DNA of 64,000 bases from Shinella granuli. GTDB taxonomy: Bacteria > Pseudomonadota > Alphaproteobacteria > Rhizobiales > Rhizobiaceae. The translations under genes and the position numbers were made by a program. Each line of letters opens with the position of its first letter. The first letter of the stretch is position 1. Positions 51,710 to 61,134 of the stretch are shown here, piece by piece. Below the pieces are notes generated by a model that was given only the letters and a program-made list of their open reading frames with translations, was not told the DNA's origin and did not search any database. The DNA is taken from assembly GCF_004341885.1 (NCBI RefSeq), contig NZ_SLVX01000002.1, forward strand, positions 1-64,000, written 5' to 3'.

Positions 51710-52828
51710 ATGGCAGCCCATATCAGCGGCGCGGGACTGAAGCGGCAGGTGGTCTTCTGGCTCATCGCGCTCGGCTTCTTCCTCATCTTCCTCCTGGTGT
51801 TCAGCGACATCCTGCTGCCCTTCATCGCCGGCATGGCGCTCGCCTATTTCCTCGATCCGGTCGCCGACCGGCTGGAGCGCTGGGGCCTCAGCCGCCTGAT
51901 GGCGACGGTGGTCATCCTCATCGCCTTCGTCATCCTCTTCGCGCTGTCGCTGATGATCGTCATCCCGCTGCTCGCCACGCAGGCGGCGGATTTTCTGCAG
52001 AAGCTGCCGGGCTACGTCACCCAGTTGCAGGAGCTGGTGGCGAGCTTCAATCCCGACCTGCTGCCCACCTGGATCAGCAGCCAGATGGGCACGATCAAGC
52101 AGAGCTTCTCCTCCATCCTCGCCGAAGGCGCGGGCTTCCTCGGCACGGTGTTCAAGCAGCTTTGGAACTCCGGCATGGCGCTGGTCAACATCGTCTCGCT
52201 GCTCGTCATCACGCCCGTCGTCGCCTTCTATCTGCTGCTCGACTGGGACCGCATGATCGCCAAGGTGGATAGCTGGGTGCCGCGCGACCATGTCGCCAAC
52301 GTGCGCCGGATCGCGAGCGAAATGGACGCGGCGATTGCCGGCTTCGTGCGCGGGCAGGGCTCCATCTGCATCATCCTCGGCCTGTTCTACGGCGTCGGGC
52401 TGTCCTTCGCCGGCCTCAATTTCGGCCTGCTGATCGGCCTCTTCGCCGGCCTCATCAGCTTCATCCCCTATGTCGGCTCGCTGGTCGGCCTGGTGCTGGC
52501 GGTCGGCGTCGCCGTCGTGCAGTTCTGGCCGGATTACTGGATGGTCGTCCTCATCGCCGCCATCTTCTTCGCCGGCCAGTTCGTCGAGGGCAACATCCTG
52601 CAGCCCAAGCTCGTCGGCTCGCGCGTCGGCCTGCATCCGGTCTGGCTGATGTTCGCGCTCGTCGCCTTCGGCGCGCTCTTCGGCTTCGTCGGCCTGCTGG
52701 TCGCCGTGCCGGCCGCCGCCGCCGTCGGCGTGCTTGTCCGCTTCGGCCTCCAGCGTTACCTTGACAGCGACCTTTATTACGGGGCGAGCAAGCCCATCCT
52801 GCTCGAAGAGAGCACGCCGGAAGAATAA
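51710..52828 (+). CDS. AI-2E family transporter
   Basis: The 372-residue membrane protein has about eight spans (VFWLIALGFFLIFLLVF near 13-29; ITPVVAFYLLLDWDRM near 167-182; GLFAGLISFIPYVGSLVGLVLA near 243-264). It belongs to the AI-2E/PerM family, whose members export or exchange small molecules or sodium; the autoinducer link is not general. ATG 51710 follows AGGAAAGAG. It is followed 29 bases later by hdaA. Confidence 0.88.
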   Translation: MAAHISGAGLKRQVVFWLIALGFFLIFLLVFSDILLPFIAGMALAYFLDPVADRLERWGLSRLMATVVILIAFVILFALSLMIVIPLLATQAADFLQKLPGYVTQLQELVASFNPDLLPTWISSQMGTIKQSFSSILAEGAGFLGTVFKQLWNSGMALVNIVSLLVITPVVAFYLLLDWDRMIAKVDSWVPRDHVANVRRIASEMDAAIAGFVRGQGSICIILGLFYGVGLSFAGLNFGLLIGLFAGLISFIPYVGSLVGLVLAVGVAVVQFWPDYWMVVLIAAIFFAGQFVEGNILQPKLVGSRVGLHPVWLMFALVAFGALFGFVGLLVAVPAAAAVGVLVRFGLQRYLDSDLYYGASKPILLEESTPEE

Positions 52829-52857
52829 CGGGCAGTCCATAGTATCCGAGTAGCACC

Positions 52858-53544
52858 ATGACATCGCGCAAGACCGCCGAACAGTTGCCGCTGGCCTTCG
52901 GGCACGACCCCGCGACGGGGCGTGACGACCTTCTGGTCGCCGAGCCGGTCAATGCCGCCGTGGCGATGATCGACGCCTGGCCGCACTGGCCGTCGCCCGT
53001 CGTCGTCATCGCGGGCCCCGTCGGCTCGGGAAAATCGCACCTTGCCGCCATCTGGCGCGAGAAGGCGGGGGCCGAGGCCATCGTGGCGAAGGCGGGCAGG
53101 GGCGCCGAGGCGGCCGCCGAGCGCGGGCCCGTGCTCATCGAGGACGCCGACCGTGCCGGTTTCGACGACCGCACGCTCTTCCACATCATCAACAATGTGC
53201 GCCAGCACGGCCACACGCTGCTGATCACCAGCCGGCTCTGGCCGATGTCCTGGCCGGTCGAACTGGCGGACCTGCGCTCGCGCCTGAAGGCCGCCACGGT
53301 GGTGGAGATCGGCGAGCCGGACGACGAACTGCTCTCGCAGGTCATCATAAAGCTCTTCGCCGACCGCCAGCTCTTCGTCGACGAAAGGCTCGTCGCCTAT
53401 ATCGTCGCGCGCATGGAGCGCTCGCTGGAGGCCGCCCAGACGCTGGTCGAGCGCCTCGACCGGCTGGCGCTCGCCCGCGGCAGCCGGATCACCCGCATGC
53501 TGGCGCAGGAAGTGCTCGGCGACATGGTCGGCGGCGAGGAGTGA
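52858..53544 (+). CDS. hdaA: DnaA-related regulator HdaA
   Basis: The 228-residue protein is a DnaA domain III-like AAA+ ATPase that helps inactivate DnaA-ATP after initiation in alphaproteobacteria. The N-terminal EQLPLAFG (about 8-15) resembles the beta-clamp-binding motif of Hda. Walker A is GPVGSGKSH (about 53-61), and PVLIEDADRAG (about 92-102) is the Walker B region. The position before ppk is conserved in Rhizobiaceae. Confidence 0.9.
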   Translation: MTSRKTAEQLPLAFGHDPATGRDDLLVAEPVNAAVAMIDAWPHWPSPVVVIAGPVGSGKSHLAAIWREKAGAEAIVAKAGRGAEAAAERGPVLIEDADRAGFDDRTLFHIINNVRQHGHTLLITSRLWPMSWPVELADLRSRLKAATVVEIGEPDDELLSQVIIKLFADRQLFVDERLVAYIVARMERSLEAAQTLVERLDRLALARGSRITRMLAQEVLGDMVGGEE

Positions 53545-53696
53545 GCCGGAGATTTCAAGCCGGCATCCGGTGATCCCCCAAGGGCTATCGCCTATATTCC
53601 ACCACAGGTGATCGCCTTGTCCGCAGGGCGGGATGGCCTGCCTGCCAGGAGGAACACCCGGCGATTGCTCGGCGAATTCCACCGACCCCGGATTGA

Positions 53697-53714
53697 CTGT
53701 CACAGTTCCGTCGT
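53697..53714 (+). promoter_or_regulatory. candidate Pho box upstream of ppk
   Basis: CTGTCAC-AGTT-CCGTCGT resembles the 7-4-7 layout of PhoB boxes (consensus CTGTCAT repeats), with a good first and a poor second half. It lies 104 bases before the ppk start. Control of polyphosphate genes by phosphate is biologically sensible, but the match is partial. Confidence 0.35.
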
Positions 53715-53817
53715 CAAACTGCGCTAAGCGGTTCGGGGAAAAGTGGAAATCGGTTTCCGTCCGGGCCGCGTGGAAAGCATGCGGCCGATCCGGCGGCAAA
53801 GTGGGGCGGACTCTCCA

Positions 53818-56034
53818 ATGGATACAGCGACTTCGGAACATGCGCAGGAAAAGCCCGTCGAGCAGGTGCCGTCGCCGGAAGGGGCGAGCGTCGATGTCGC
53901 GGCCCTGATGGCAAGCCCCGAACGCTTCATCAACCGCGAATTCTCCTGGCTGCAGTTCAATCGCCGCGTGCTCGAGGAGACGCTGAACACCGCCCATCCG
54001 CTCCTGGAGCGCGTGCGTTTCCTGTCCATTTCGGCCGGCAACCTCGACGAATTCTTCATGGTGCGCGTCGCCGGCCTCGAGGGCCAGGTGCGCCAGGGCG
54101 TCGGCATCCGCAGCCCCGACGGCAAGACCTCGGCCGAGCAGCTCGACGGCATCCTCAAGGAGATCGACAATCTCCAGATGGAGCAGCAGGCCTCGCTCGC
54201 CGTGCTCCAGCAGTATCTCGCCAAGGAGGATATCCTGATCGTCCGCCCGACGGCGCTCACCAGCGACGACAAGGTCTGGCTGCAGCAGGAATTCATCCAG
54301 TCGATCTTCCCGGTCCTGACGCCGCTCTCCATCGATCCGGCGCATCCGTTCCCGTTCATCCCCAATCTCGGCTTCTCGATCGGCCTGCAGCTCGAAAGCA
54401 CGACCGGCAAGGAGCCGATGACGGCGCTGCTGCGCCTGCCGGTGGCGCTCGACCGTTTCATCCGCCTGCCCGACGCCAAGGGCGCGATCCGCTACATCAC
54501 GCTGGAGGATGCCGTCGGCCTCTTCATCGGAAAGCTCTTCCCCGGCTATATCGTGCGCGGCTCGGGCACCTTCCGCATCATCCGCGACAGCGATATCGAA
54601 GTGGAGGAAGAGGCCGAAGACCTCGTGCGCTTCTTCGAGACGGCGCTGAAGCGCCGCCGCCGCGGTTCGGTGATCCGCATCGAGACCGATTCGGAAATGC
54701 CCGAATCGCTGCGCCGCTTCGTCGTCGGCGAACTCGGCGTGCCGGACAACCGCGTCGCCGTCCTGCCCGGCCTTCTCGCCCTCAACACGCTGTCGGAAAT
54801 CGCCAAGGCGCCGCGCGACGATCTTCGGTTCGAGCCCTACAATGCCCGATTTCCCGAACGCGTCCGCGAGCACGCCGGAGACTGTTTCGCCGCCATCCGC
54901 GAAAAGGACATGGTCGTCCACCACCCCTACGAAAGCTTCGACGTGGTGGTCCAGTTCCTTCTCCAGGCTGCGCGCGATCCTGACGTTCTGGCGATAAAGC
55001 AGACGCTCTACCGCACCTCCAACGACAGCCCGATCGTGCGTGCGCTGATCGACGCGGCCGAGGCCGGCAAGTCGGTGACGGCGCTGGTGGAACTCAAGGC
55101 CCGCTTCGACGAGGAGGCGAACATCCGCTGGGCGCGCGACCTCGAACGCGCCGGCGTGCAGGTCGTCTTCGGCTTCATCGAACTGAAGACCCATGCCAAG
55201 ATGTCGATGGTGGTGCGCCGCGAAGAGGGCAAGCTGCGGACCTATTGCCACCTCGGCACCGGCAACTACCACCCGGTCACGGCGAAGATCTACACGGACC
55301 TTTCCTTCTTCACCTGCAACCCGACGATCGCCAGCGACATGGCGAACATCTTCAACTTCATCACGGGTTACGGCGAGCCCGAAGCCGGCATGAAGCTCGC
55401 CTTCTCGCCCTATACGCTGCGCCCGCGCATTCTCCGCCACATCGAGGAGGAGATCGCCCATGCCAAGAACGGCGCGCCGGCGGCGATCTGGATGAAGATG
55501 AACTCGCTGGTCGACCCTGATATCATCGACGCGCTCTACCGTGCCAGCCAGGCGGGCGTGGAGGTCGACCTCGTCGTGCGCGGCATCTGCTGCCTGCGCC
55601 CGCAGGTCCCCGGCCTTTCCGACAATATCCATGTCAAATCCATCGTCGGCCGCTTCCTCGAACATTCCCGCATCTTCTGCTTTGGCAACGGCCACGGGCT
55701 TCCCTCCGACAAGGCGCTGGTCTATATAAGCTCCGCGGACATGATGCCGCGCAACCTGGACCGGCGAGTCGAGACACTGGTGCCTTTGATCAACCGGACG
55801 GTGCATGAGCAGGTTCTCTCGCAGATCATGCTGGGCAATCTCATCGATAACCAGCAGAGCTACGAGATCCTTGCGGACGGAACGTCCCGGCGCATGGAAG
55901 TGCAGCCCGGTACCGAGCCGTTCAACGCTCAGCACTACTTCATGACCAACCCCAGCTTGTCCGGCCGGGGCGAAGCCCTGAAGTCCAGCGCACCGAAGGC
56001 GATCGCGGGCTGGCAAGGCCGCCGGAAGAAGTAA
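53818..56034 (+). CDS. ppk: polyphosphate kinase 1
   Basis: PPK1 makes polyphosphate from ATP. The 738-residue protein has the N-terminal domain ([18 protein letters not shown] near 37-54), PHP-like domains and the two catalytic C-domains. The autophosphorylated His is in [13 protein letters not shown] (near 458), and a second conserved site is in [10 protein letters not shown] (near 618). The ATG at 53818 is selected because family members do not extend further upstream. ppx follows 11 bases later. Confidence 0.95.
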   Translation: MDTATSEHAQEKPVEQVPSPEGASVDVAALMASPERFINREFSWLQFNRRVLEETLNTAHPLLERVRFLSISAGNLDEFFMVRVAGLEGQVRQGVGIRSPDGKTSAEQLDGILKEIDNLQMEQQASLAVLQQYLAKEDILIVRPTALTSDDKVWLQQEFIQSIFPVLTPLSIDPAHPFPFIPNLGFSIGLQLESTTGKEPMTALLRLPVALDRFIRLPDAKGAIRYITLEDAVGLFIGKLFPGYIVRGSGTFRIIRDSDIEVEEEAEDLVRFFETALKRRRRGSVIRIETDSEMPESLRRFVVGELGVPDNRVAVLPGLLALNTLSEIAKAPRDDLRFEPYNARFPERVREHAGDCFAAIREKDMVVHHPYESFDVVVQFLLQAARDPDVLAIKQTLYRTSNDSPIVRALIDAAEAGKSVTALVELKARFDEEANIRWARDLERAGVQVVFGFIELKTHAKMSMVVRREEGKLRTYCHLGTGNYHPVTAKIYTDLSFFTCNPTIASDMANIFNFITGYGEPEAGMKLAFSPYTLRPRILRHIEEEIAHAKNGAPAAIWMKMNSLVDPDIIDALYRASQAGVEVDLVVRGICCLRPQVPGLSDNIHVKSIVGRFLEHSRIFCFGNGHGLPSDKALVYISSADMMPRNLDRRVETLVPLINRTVHEQVLSQIMLGNLIDNQQSYEILADGTSRRMEVQPGTEPFNAQHYFMTNPSLSGRGEALKSSAPKAIAGWQGRRKK

Positions 56035-56045
56035 ACTGGATATGC

Positions 56046-57566
56046 ATGGTTGAGTCTGAAGCCCAGGGGCGTTTGCCTGGAATTGCCCCGGTGTCAGTCG
56101 TGGATATCGGTTCGAACTCGATTCGCCTCGTTATCTACGAGGGCATGAACCGTTCGCCGGCCATCCTGTTCAACGAGAAGGTCATGTGCGGCCTCGGCAA
56201 GGGGCTTGCCAAGACCGGCCGCATGGACCCGGCAAGCGTCGAGCGGGCGCTCTCCGCCCTTCATCGTTTCAAGGCGCTCTCCCGGCAGGCCCGTGCCTCC
56301 ACCATGTTCGCGCTGGCGACCGCCGCCGCGCGCGAGGCGGAGAACGGCCCCGATTTCATCCACCAGGCGGAAATGATCCTCGGCCAGAAGGTCCGCGTGC
56401 TGACCGGTGAGGAGGAAGCCTATTTCTCCGCGCTCGGCGTCGTCAGCGGCTTTCACGATACGGACGGCATCGTCGGCGACCTCGGCGGCGGCTCGCTGGA
56501 GCTGATCGACGTGACGGGCGCCGTGATCAGCCGCGGCATCACGCTGCCGCTCGGCGGCATCCGCCTGTCGGAAGCCTCCGGCGGTTCGCCCGCCCAGGCC
56601 CGCATCGTCGCGCGAAAATACCTGCGCACCGCAAACCTCCTGAAGAACGGCGCCGGCCGCGCCTTCTACGCCGTCGGCGGCACCTGGCGCGCCATCGGGG
56701 CGCTGCACATGGAGGTGCAGAACTACCCGCTGCACATGATCCAGGGCTACGAGCTCGGCTTCTCCGACGCCATGGATTTCCTGACGGACATCGTGACGGC
56801 CAAGGACCAGAAGGATCCCGCCTATGCGGCGATCTCCAAGGGCCGCCGCAACCTGCTTCCCTTCGGCGCCGTCGCGCTGCAGGAGACGATCGCCATCATG
56901 AAGCCCTCGCGGATCTTCTTCTCCGCCCAGGGCGTGCGCGAAGGCTATCTCTATTCGCTTCTGCCCGACCGGGAAAAGGCGCGCGACCCGCTGATTGCCG
57001 CCGCCGGCGAACTCGCCATCCTGCGCGCCCGCTCGCCCGAGCATGCGCGCGAGCTTGCCGAATGGACCGGCCGCATGATGCCGCTCTTCGGCATCACCGA
57101 GACGGAGGAGGAGCGTCGCTACCGCGAGGCCGCCTGCCTTCTGGCCGACATAAGCTGGCGCGCCCATCCCGATTACCGCGGCCTGCAGGCACTGAACCTC
57201 ATCGCCCACGGCACCTTCATCGGCATCACCCATCCCGGCCGCGCCTTCATCGCGCTCACCAACTACTACCGCTTCGAAGGCCTCAACGACGACGCCGTCA
57301 GCAGTTCGCTGGCCGGCATCGCCACACCCCGGTTGCGCGAGCTGGCAAAACTTGTCGGTGCGCTGCTGCGCGTCGTCTATCCGTTCTCGGCCTCGATGCC
57401 CGGTGTCGTGCCGCATCTTTCCATCCGCAAATCTAGTGCGCCGGATACCGATCTCGAATTCGTCGTGCCCGCCGATTTTGCCGAACTTGCCGGCGAACGG
57501 CTCGACGGCCGCCTCCAGCAGCTTACCAGGCTGACGGGCAAGAAACTCGCCTTCCGGTTCCTGTGA
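56046..57566 (+). CDS. ppx: exopolyphosphatase (Ppx/GppA)
   Basis: Ppx degrades polyphosphate from the end, and related enzymes act on pppGpp. The 506-residue protein has SVVDIGSNSIRLVIYEG (about 17-33) and GIVGDLGGGSLELIDV (about 140-155), the two actin-like phosphate loops. HD-domain-like sequence follows (LLADISWRAHPDYRG about 363-377). It is paired with ppk in one operon, giving synthesis and breakdown together. Confidence 0.93.
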   Translation: MVESEAQGRLPGIAPVSVVDIGSNSIRLVIYEGMNRSPAILFNEKVMCGLGKGLAKTGRMDPASVERALSALHRFKALSRQARASTMFALATAAAREAENGPDFIHQAEMILGQKVRVLTGEEEAYFSALGVVSGFHDTDGIVGDLGGGSLELIDVTGAVISRGITLPLGGIRLSEASGGSPAQARIVARKYLRTANLLKNGAGRAFYAVGGTWRAIGALHMEVQNYPLHMIQGYELGFSDAMDFLTDIVTAKDQKDPAYAAISKGRRNLLPFGAVALQETIAIMKPSRIFFSAQGVREGYLYSLLPDREKARDPLIAAAGELAILRARSPEHARELAEWTGRMMPLFGITETEEERRYREAACLLADISWRAHPDYRGLQALNLIAHGTFIGITHPGRAFIALTNYYRFEGLNDDAVSSSLAGIATPRLRELAKLVGALLRVVYPFSASMPGVVPHLSIRKSSAPDTDLEFVVPADFAELAGERLDGRLQQLTRLTGKKLAFRFL

Positions 57567-57574
57567 GGCCCGGG

Positions 57575-58159
57575 ATGAGAGCCGCGCTCCTTCTCGCAGC
57601 CCTGTTCCTTGCCGGAAGCGCGGCGGCGCAGGACTGGCAGGCGGTCGAGCGTGTCGAGCCCTACAGCGTCGCAGGTTCGACGGGCCTCGAAATCTACCAG
57701 TCGATCGGCGCCCGCGGTCCGAAGCTCGGCGTCGCCCGCGTCATCGCCCATACCGGCTTCAAGCTCACCTGGACGCGCAAATACGAGCGCCAGGGCAATG
57801 CCTGCACCATCACGGTCAACAAGCCGAAGCTGATCATCACCTACACGCTGCCCAAGCTGAAGACCAAGCTCTCCGAGCCGCTGAAAAGCCGCTGGGACAC
57901 CTTCCTCGCCGGCGTGACCGCGCATGAGAAGGTGCATGGCGACTTCATCAAGGACATGGTGAAGGAGATCGAGGCGGCAAGCGTCGGCATGACGGTCGAG
58001 AACGACCCCGACTGCCAGAAGATCCGCCCGCAGCTCCAGGCCAAGCTCGGCGAGCTTTCCCAGGCCCAGCGCGCCCGCAGCCGCGATTTCGACCAGGTCG
58101 AGCTGAGCGACGGCGGCAACGTGCACCAGCTCATCCTGCAGCTGGTCGATCCAAGTTAG
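57575..58159 (+). CDS. DUF922 secreted metalloprotease-like protein
   Basis: The 194-residue product has a signal peptide (1-19, MRAALLLAALFLAGSAAAQ) and a DUF922 domain with a zincin motif HEKVH (near 113-117, in VTAHEKVHGDF). The family is predicted to be a secreted zinc-dependent protease, but no substrate is known. The start (ATG 57575) is nine bases after the ppx stop, so it may be co-transcribed. Confidence 0.82.
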   Translation: MRAALLLAALFLAGSAAAQDWQAVERVEPYSVAGSTGLEIYQSIGARGPKLGVARVIAHTGFKLTWTRKYERQGNACTITVNKPKLIITYTLPKLKTKLSEPLKSRWDTFLAGVTAHEKVHGDFIKDMVKEIEAASVGMTVENDPDCQKIRPQLQAKLGELSQAQRARSRDFDQVELSDGGNVHQLILQLVDPS

Positions 58160-58247
58160 GGTGGAGACGGCGCCGGCCTCATATCCGTGCAAGCCGTCTT
58201 GACGACCCGCCACCATAAGCCGCTATCAAGTCCGTTCACTTCTCCTC

Positions 58248-58278
58248 CGTCATCCTCGGGTCAAGCCCGAGGATGACG
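58248..58278. repeat. single hairpin of the CGTCATCCTCGG family
   Basis: CGTCATCCTCGGG-TCAAG-CCCGAGGATGACG is a perfect 13-bp stem. It is a reduced form of the dispersed palindrome and sits between the convergent DUF922 and phytase-like genes, where it could serve as a terminator-like structure. Confidence 0.85.
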
Positions 58279-58371
58279 ACGGGGAAGGCAGACACCCAAA
58301 GAGCAATGCCGCCAAAACCAAAACGGCAGCGCCCGCAGCCGCTGCCGTCTCTCACGCCCAACCGTCACCGA

Positions 58372-59730
58372 TCACTCGGCCTTCAGCAGCTCGCCGACCT
58401 CAAGGAGCACGAACTCATTGTCGTCGGCCTTGTCCAGCGCGCGGCCGGCGGAGAAGGGCAGGTTGTTGTCGTTGCCGACGATGATGTGGGTCTCGTCGAC
58501 GCGGTCGACGTTCTCGATCGTCACGAACGGCATGTCGTAGAAGCCGTCGCCGCCGCCCTGGCGCTTCCGGTTGTCGGGGTCGGCGATCTTCAGGAGATCG
58601 ATATAGCCGATCTTGCGCACGGCCTTGCCGGCATTCTCGTCGGTCATGGCGATCTTGTAGATGCGCTTGACCTTCGAGGCGGTGGCGAAGCAGTCGGGCT
58701 TTGCGTCCTTGGCGTCGGCGCAGGCCTTGTCGGCGGTGCCGGCGCCGTTGTCGCGCTCGATCACCAGCGCGGTCGTCTCGTCCAGCATGTTGAAGTCGCC
58801 GATCGCCTCGCCGCCCTCGGCGAGCGGGTAGAGCCAGCTTCGGCCCGTCCAGGCCTTGGAGGCGGTGTCGAGCTCGATGATGCGCAGCGCCGGATGGCCG
58901 TCCGCCTGCTCGACGCTCTCGCTGTCGACCCAGAGCGGGCCTTCCAAGAGGCCGTAGAGCTTGGTGCCGTCCTTCGAGAGCGCCAGGCCCTCATAGCCGC
59001 CGGAGCGCTTGAGGTTGAAGGCCGGCATCTTCTTGGAGGGATCGGCCTGCACGGCGAGCGTCGGGTTGTCCGGCGAGGTGACCGGCTTGCCGTCCACCTC
59101 GGTGGCGATGACGTCGGTGAGCTTGCCGTCGCGGTCGAATTTCAGGATGTAGGGGCCGAACTCCTCGCCGATCCAGAAGCCGTCCTCGACCGGCTGGATG
59201 GATTCGACGTCGAAGTCACCGCCGGTCAGGTAGCGCGTCTCCGCGCCTTCCATGACGATCGGGAAGGGCGCCTTCCGGTCCGGGTCGGAGAGGAAGACGG
59301 TCCTGACCGGCTCCATCGTGCCCTTGTCCCAGTCGAAGCGCACATTGTGGATCATCAGCATGGCGTCGGTGGAGTTCAGCTTGTTGCCGAAGCCGTTGTC
59401 GGAAAGCGTCCAGAACGAGCCGTCCTCCATGGTCTTGATGCCGGAGAAACCCTGCATCGGCTGGCCGTCGAAGGGCAGCGCCAGCCCGGTCTCGCGCACG
59501 CCGTCCTTGCCCATGACGGTGCCGAGCGCCTCGGTGCGCTTGCGGTCGGCGGTGGTGAACTTGCCCGACGTCTTCAGGTAGGCGGCGGCGTCGGCCGGGG
59601 CGGCGATGATCGTGTTCGCCGGCAGGATCGCATGGGCCTTCAGCGTGGCCGGAAATTCCTTGTCGTCGGCCTGGGCGGCGGTCGCCAGCAGAACCGTAAG
59701 AGCGGCGGTGGTGAAAAGATGTTTGGTCAT
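58372..59730 (-). CDS. exported phytase-like esterase family protein
   Basis: The 452-residue protein begins MTKHLFTTAALTVLLATAAQADD, a signal peptide, and then shows the esterase-like/phytase-like domain (FSGIKTMEDGSFWTLSDNGFGNKLNSTDAMLM near 94-125; FWIGEEFGPYILKFDRDGKL near 183-202; YEGLALSKDGTKLYGLLEGP near 248-267). Relatives are periplasmic beta-propeller proteins, and phosphoesterase activity is suggested. A Pho box candidate lies 50 bases upstream, which supports a role in phosphate scavenging. Start is ATG 59730. Confidence 0.85.
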   Translation of the reverse strand: MTKHLFTTAALTVLLATAAQADDKEFPATLKAHAILPANTIIAAPADAAAYLKTSGKFTTADRKRTEALGTVMGKDGVRETGLALPFDGQPMQGFSGIKTMEDGSFWTLSDNGFGNKLNSTDAMLMIHNVRFDWDKGTMEPVRTVFLSDPDRKAPFPIVMEGAETRYLTGGDFDVESIQPVEDGFWIGEEFGPYILKFDRDGKLTDVIATEVDGKPVTSPDNPTLAVQADPSKKMPAFNLKRSGGYEGLALSKDGTKLYGLLEGPLWVDSESVEQADGHPALRIIELDTASKAWTGRSWLYPLAEGGEAIGDFNMLDETTALVIERDNGAGTADKACADAKDAKPDCFATASKVKRIYKIAMTDENAGKAVRKIGYIDLLKIADPDNRKRQGGGDGFYDMPFVTIENVDRVDETHIIVGNDNNLPFSAGRALDKADDNEFVLLEVGELLKAE

Positions 59731-59779
59731 GAATGTCCCCATCGGGTTGGCAAAGCGAGGCCGTTGATAGGCGGCGCAC

Positions 59780-59797
59780 ATGACCGCCGCTTGACAG
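59780..59797 (-). promoter_or_regulatory. candidate Pho box upstream of the phytase-like gene
   Basis: On the minus strand CTGTCAA-GCGG-CGGTCAT matches the 7-4-7 PhoB box layout well in both halves. It lies 50 bases before the start codon read from 59730. Confidence 0.45.
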
Positions 59798-59837
59798 TTG
59801 CTTGTCGCTTTCATGACGGGGCTGAGGGATTTGGGGA

Positions 59838-60728
59838 TTAGACGGCGAGCACCGCGAAGCGCCCGGGCGTCATCCCGAGCGCCTTCTTGAAATGGCGGTT
59901 GAGATGCGCCTGGTCGGCAAAGCCGCTGGCGACGGCGGCTTCCGCGATGCGCTCCCCCGCCGCGATCAGGGTTTTGGCCCGCTCCAGCCGGCGCATGACG
60001 AGGTAGCGGTGCGGGCTGGTGCCGAGAAGCTGGCGGAACTGCCGGGAAAGCGCGAAGCGGTCGAGCCCCGTCACCTCTTCGAGGTCGGCCGAGCTGACCT
60101 GCCGGGAGAGGTTTTCCCTGAGGAAATCGCAGGCCCGGCGCACCTCGGCATGGGCGAGCCGGCCCATTCCCGCCTGCGGCGCGCCCGCATGGTCGAGCAG
60201 GGCGGCGGCGATCTCCCCCACCAGCTCGTCGAGCTTCAGCGGCTCGATCGCCGCATCCATGCTGCCGATGGCGTCCAGCAGCAGGCCTGCCAGCCTGGGA
60301 TCGTCGAGGACGGGCGCGGCGACGAAGGGCAGCGTGCGCCCGCGCGCGGCGGTCGCCGGCAGGAAGCGCTCCGGCGGGATGTAGATCATGCGGTAGGTGA
60401 GGCCGTCCTCGGTGGCGGCGCCGCCGTCGTGCATCTCGTCGGGATGCAGCACGATCACGTTGCCGGGCGGGCTGAAGCGGGTCTCGCCGCGATAGGAGAA
60501 GGTCTGGATGCCGGCCATGGTGACGCCGAGCGCATAGGTGTCGTGCCGGTGCGGCTCGAAGCCCTTGCCGTGGAAGCGTGCCTCGATGCGCTCGATGCCG
60601 GCGAGTTCCGGCGCCACGACGATGCGGTCCCTTTCGGTGCACGAACGTTCAAGCGGGCCCTCGACCGCGCCTGCTATCGCATTGGCCGCGGAATGGTCCG
60701 CAGCCTTTTCCCGGGAGTATACCTGCAT
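59838..60728 (-). CDS. AraC-family transcriptional regulator
   Basis: The 296-residue protein has an N-terminal cupin-like ligand domain (about 30-140: GFEPHRHDTYALGVTMAGIQTFSYRGETRFSPPGNVIVLHPDEMHDG) and two C-terminal HTHs (about 195-290: DLEEVTGLDRFALSRQFRQLLGTSPHRYLVMRRLERAK; IAEAAVASGFADQAHLNRHFKKALGMTPG). The start is uncertain. The ATG at 60728 overlaps the divergent DUF2000 start by two bases. It likely controls that gene. Confidence 0.88.
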   Translation of the reverse strand: MQVYSREKAADHSAANAIAGAVEGPLERSCTERDRIVVAPELAGIERIEARFHGKGFEPHRHDTYALGVTMAGIQTFSYRGETRFSPPGNVIVLHPDEMHDGGAATEDGLTYRMIYIPPERFLPATAARGRTLPFVAAPVLDDPRLAGLLLDAIGSMDAAIEPLKLDELVGEIAAALLDHAGAPQAGMGRLAHAEVRRACDFLRENLSRQVSSADLEEVTGLDRFALSRQFRQLLGTSPHRYLVMRRLERAKTLIAAGERIAEAAVASGFADQAHLNRHFKKALGMTPGRFAVLAV

Positions 60729-61134
60729 GTTCGATACCAAGTTCGCCATCGTCCTGCGCGAGGACCTGGAGGTCTGGCAGAAGCTGAACGTGACCGCCTT
60801 CCTGTCCGACGGCATCATCGGCCGGAAACCGGAGCTGATCGGCGAAGCTTATCGCGATGCGGCCGGCAATGTCTACAATGCGCTGAGCGTCCAGCCGGTC
60901 ATCGTGCTTTCGACGGACGGCGCGACGCTGTCGAAGATCCATGCCCGCGCCCTCGAGCGCGACGTCCCGGCCTCCGTCTATATCGAGGAGATGTTCGCGA
61001 CCGGCCATGACGCGGCCAACCGCGCCGTCTTCGCCGAATTCGGGCCCGATGACGCCAAGGTCGTCGGCATCGCGCTGCATGCCGACAGGAAGACGGTCGA
61101 CCGCATCACCAAGGGGGCGAAGCTGCACGCCTGA
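60727..61134 (+). CDS. DUF2000 family protein
   Basis: The 135-residue product (MFDTKFAIVLREDLEVWQKLNVTAFLSDGI) belongs to DUF2000, a small alpha/beta protein related to peptidyl-tRNA hydrolase-like folds, function unknown. It is divergent from an AraC regulator, a pairing often seen for this family, which suggests inducible expression. Its stop codon abuts the stop of RNase D on the other strand. Confidence 0.88.
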   Translation: MFDTKFAIVLREDLEVWQKLNVTAFLSDGIIGRKPELIGEAYRDAAGNVYNALSVQPVIVLSTDGATLSKIHARALERDVPASVYIEEMFATGHDAANRAVFAEFGPDDAKVVGIALHADRKTVDRITKGAKLHA

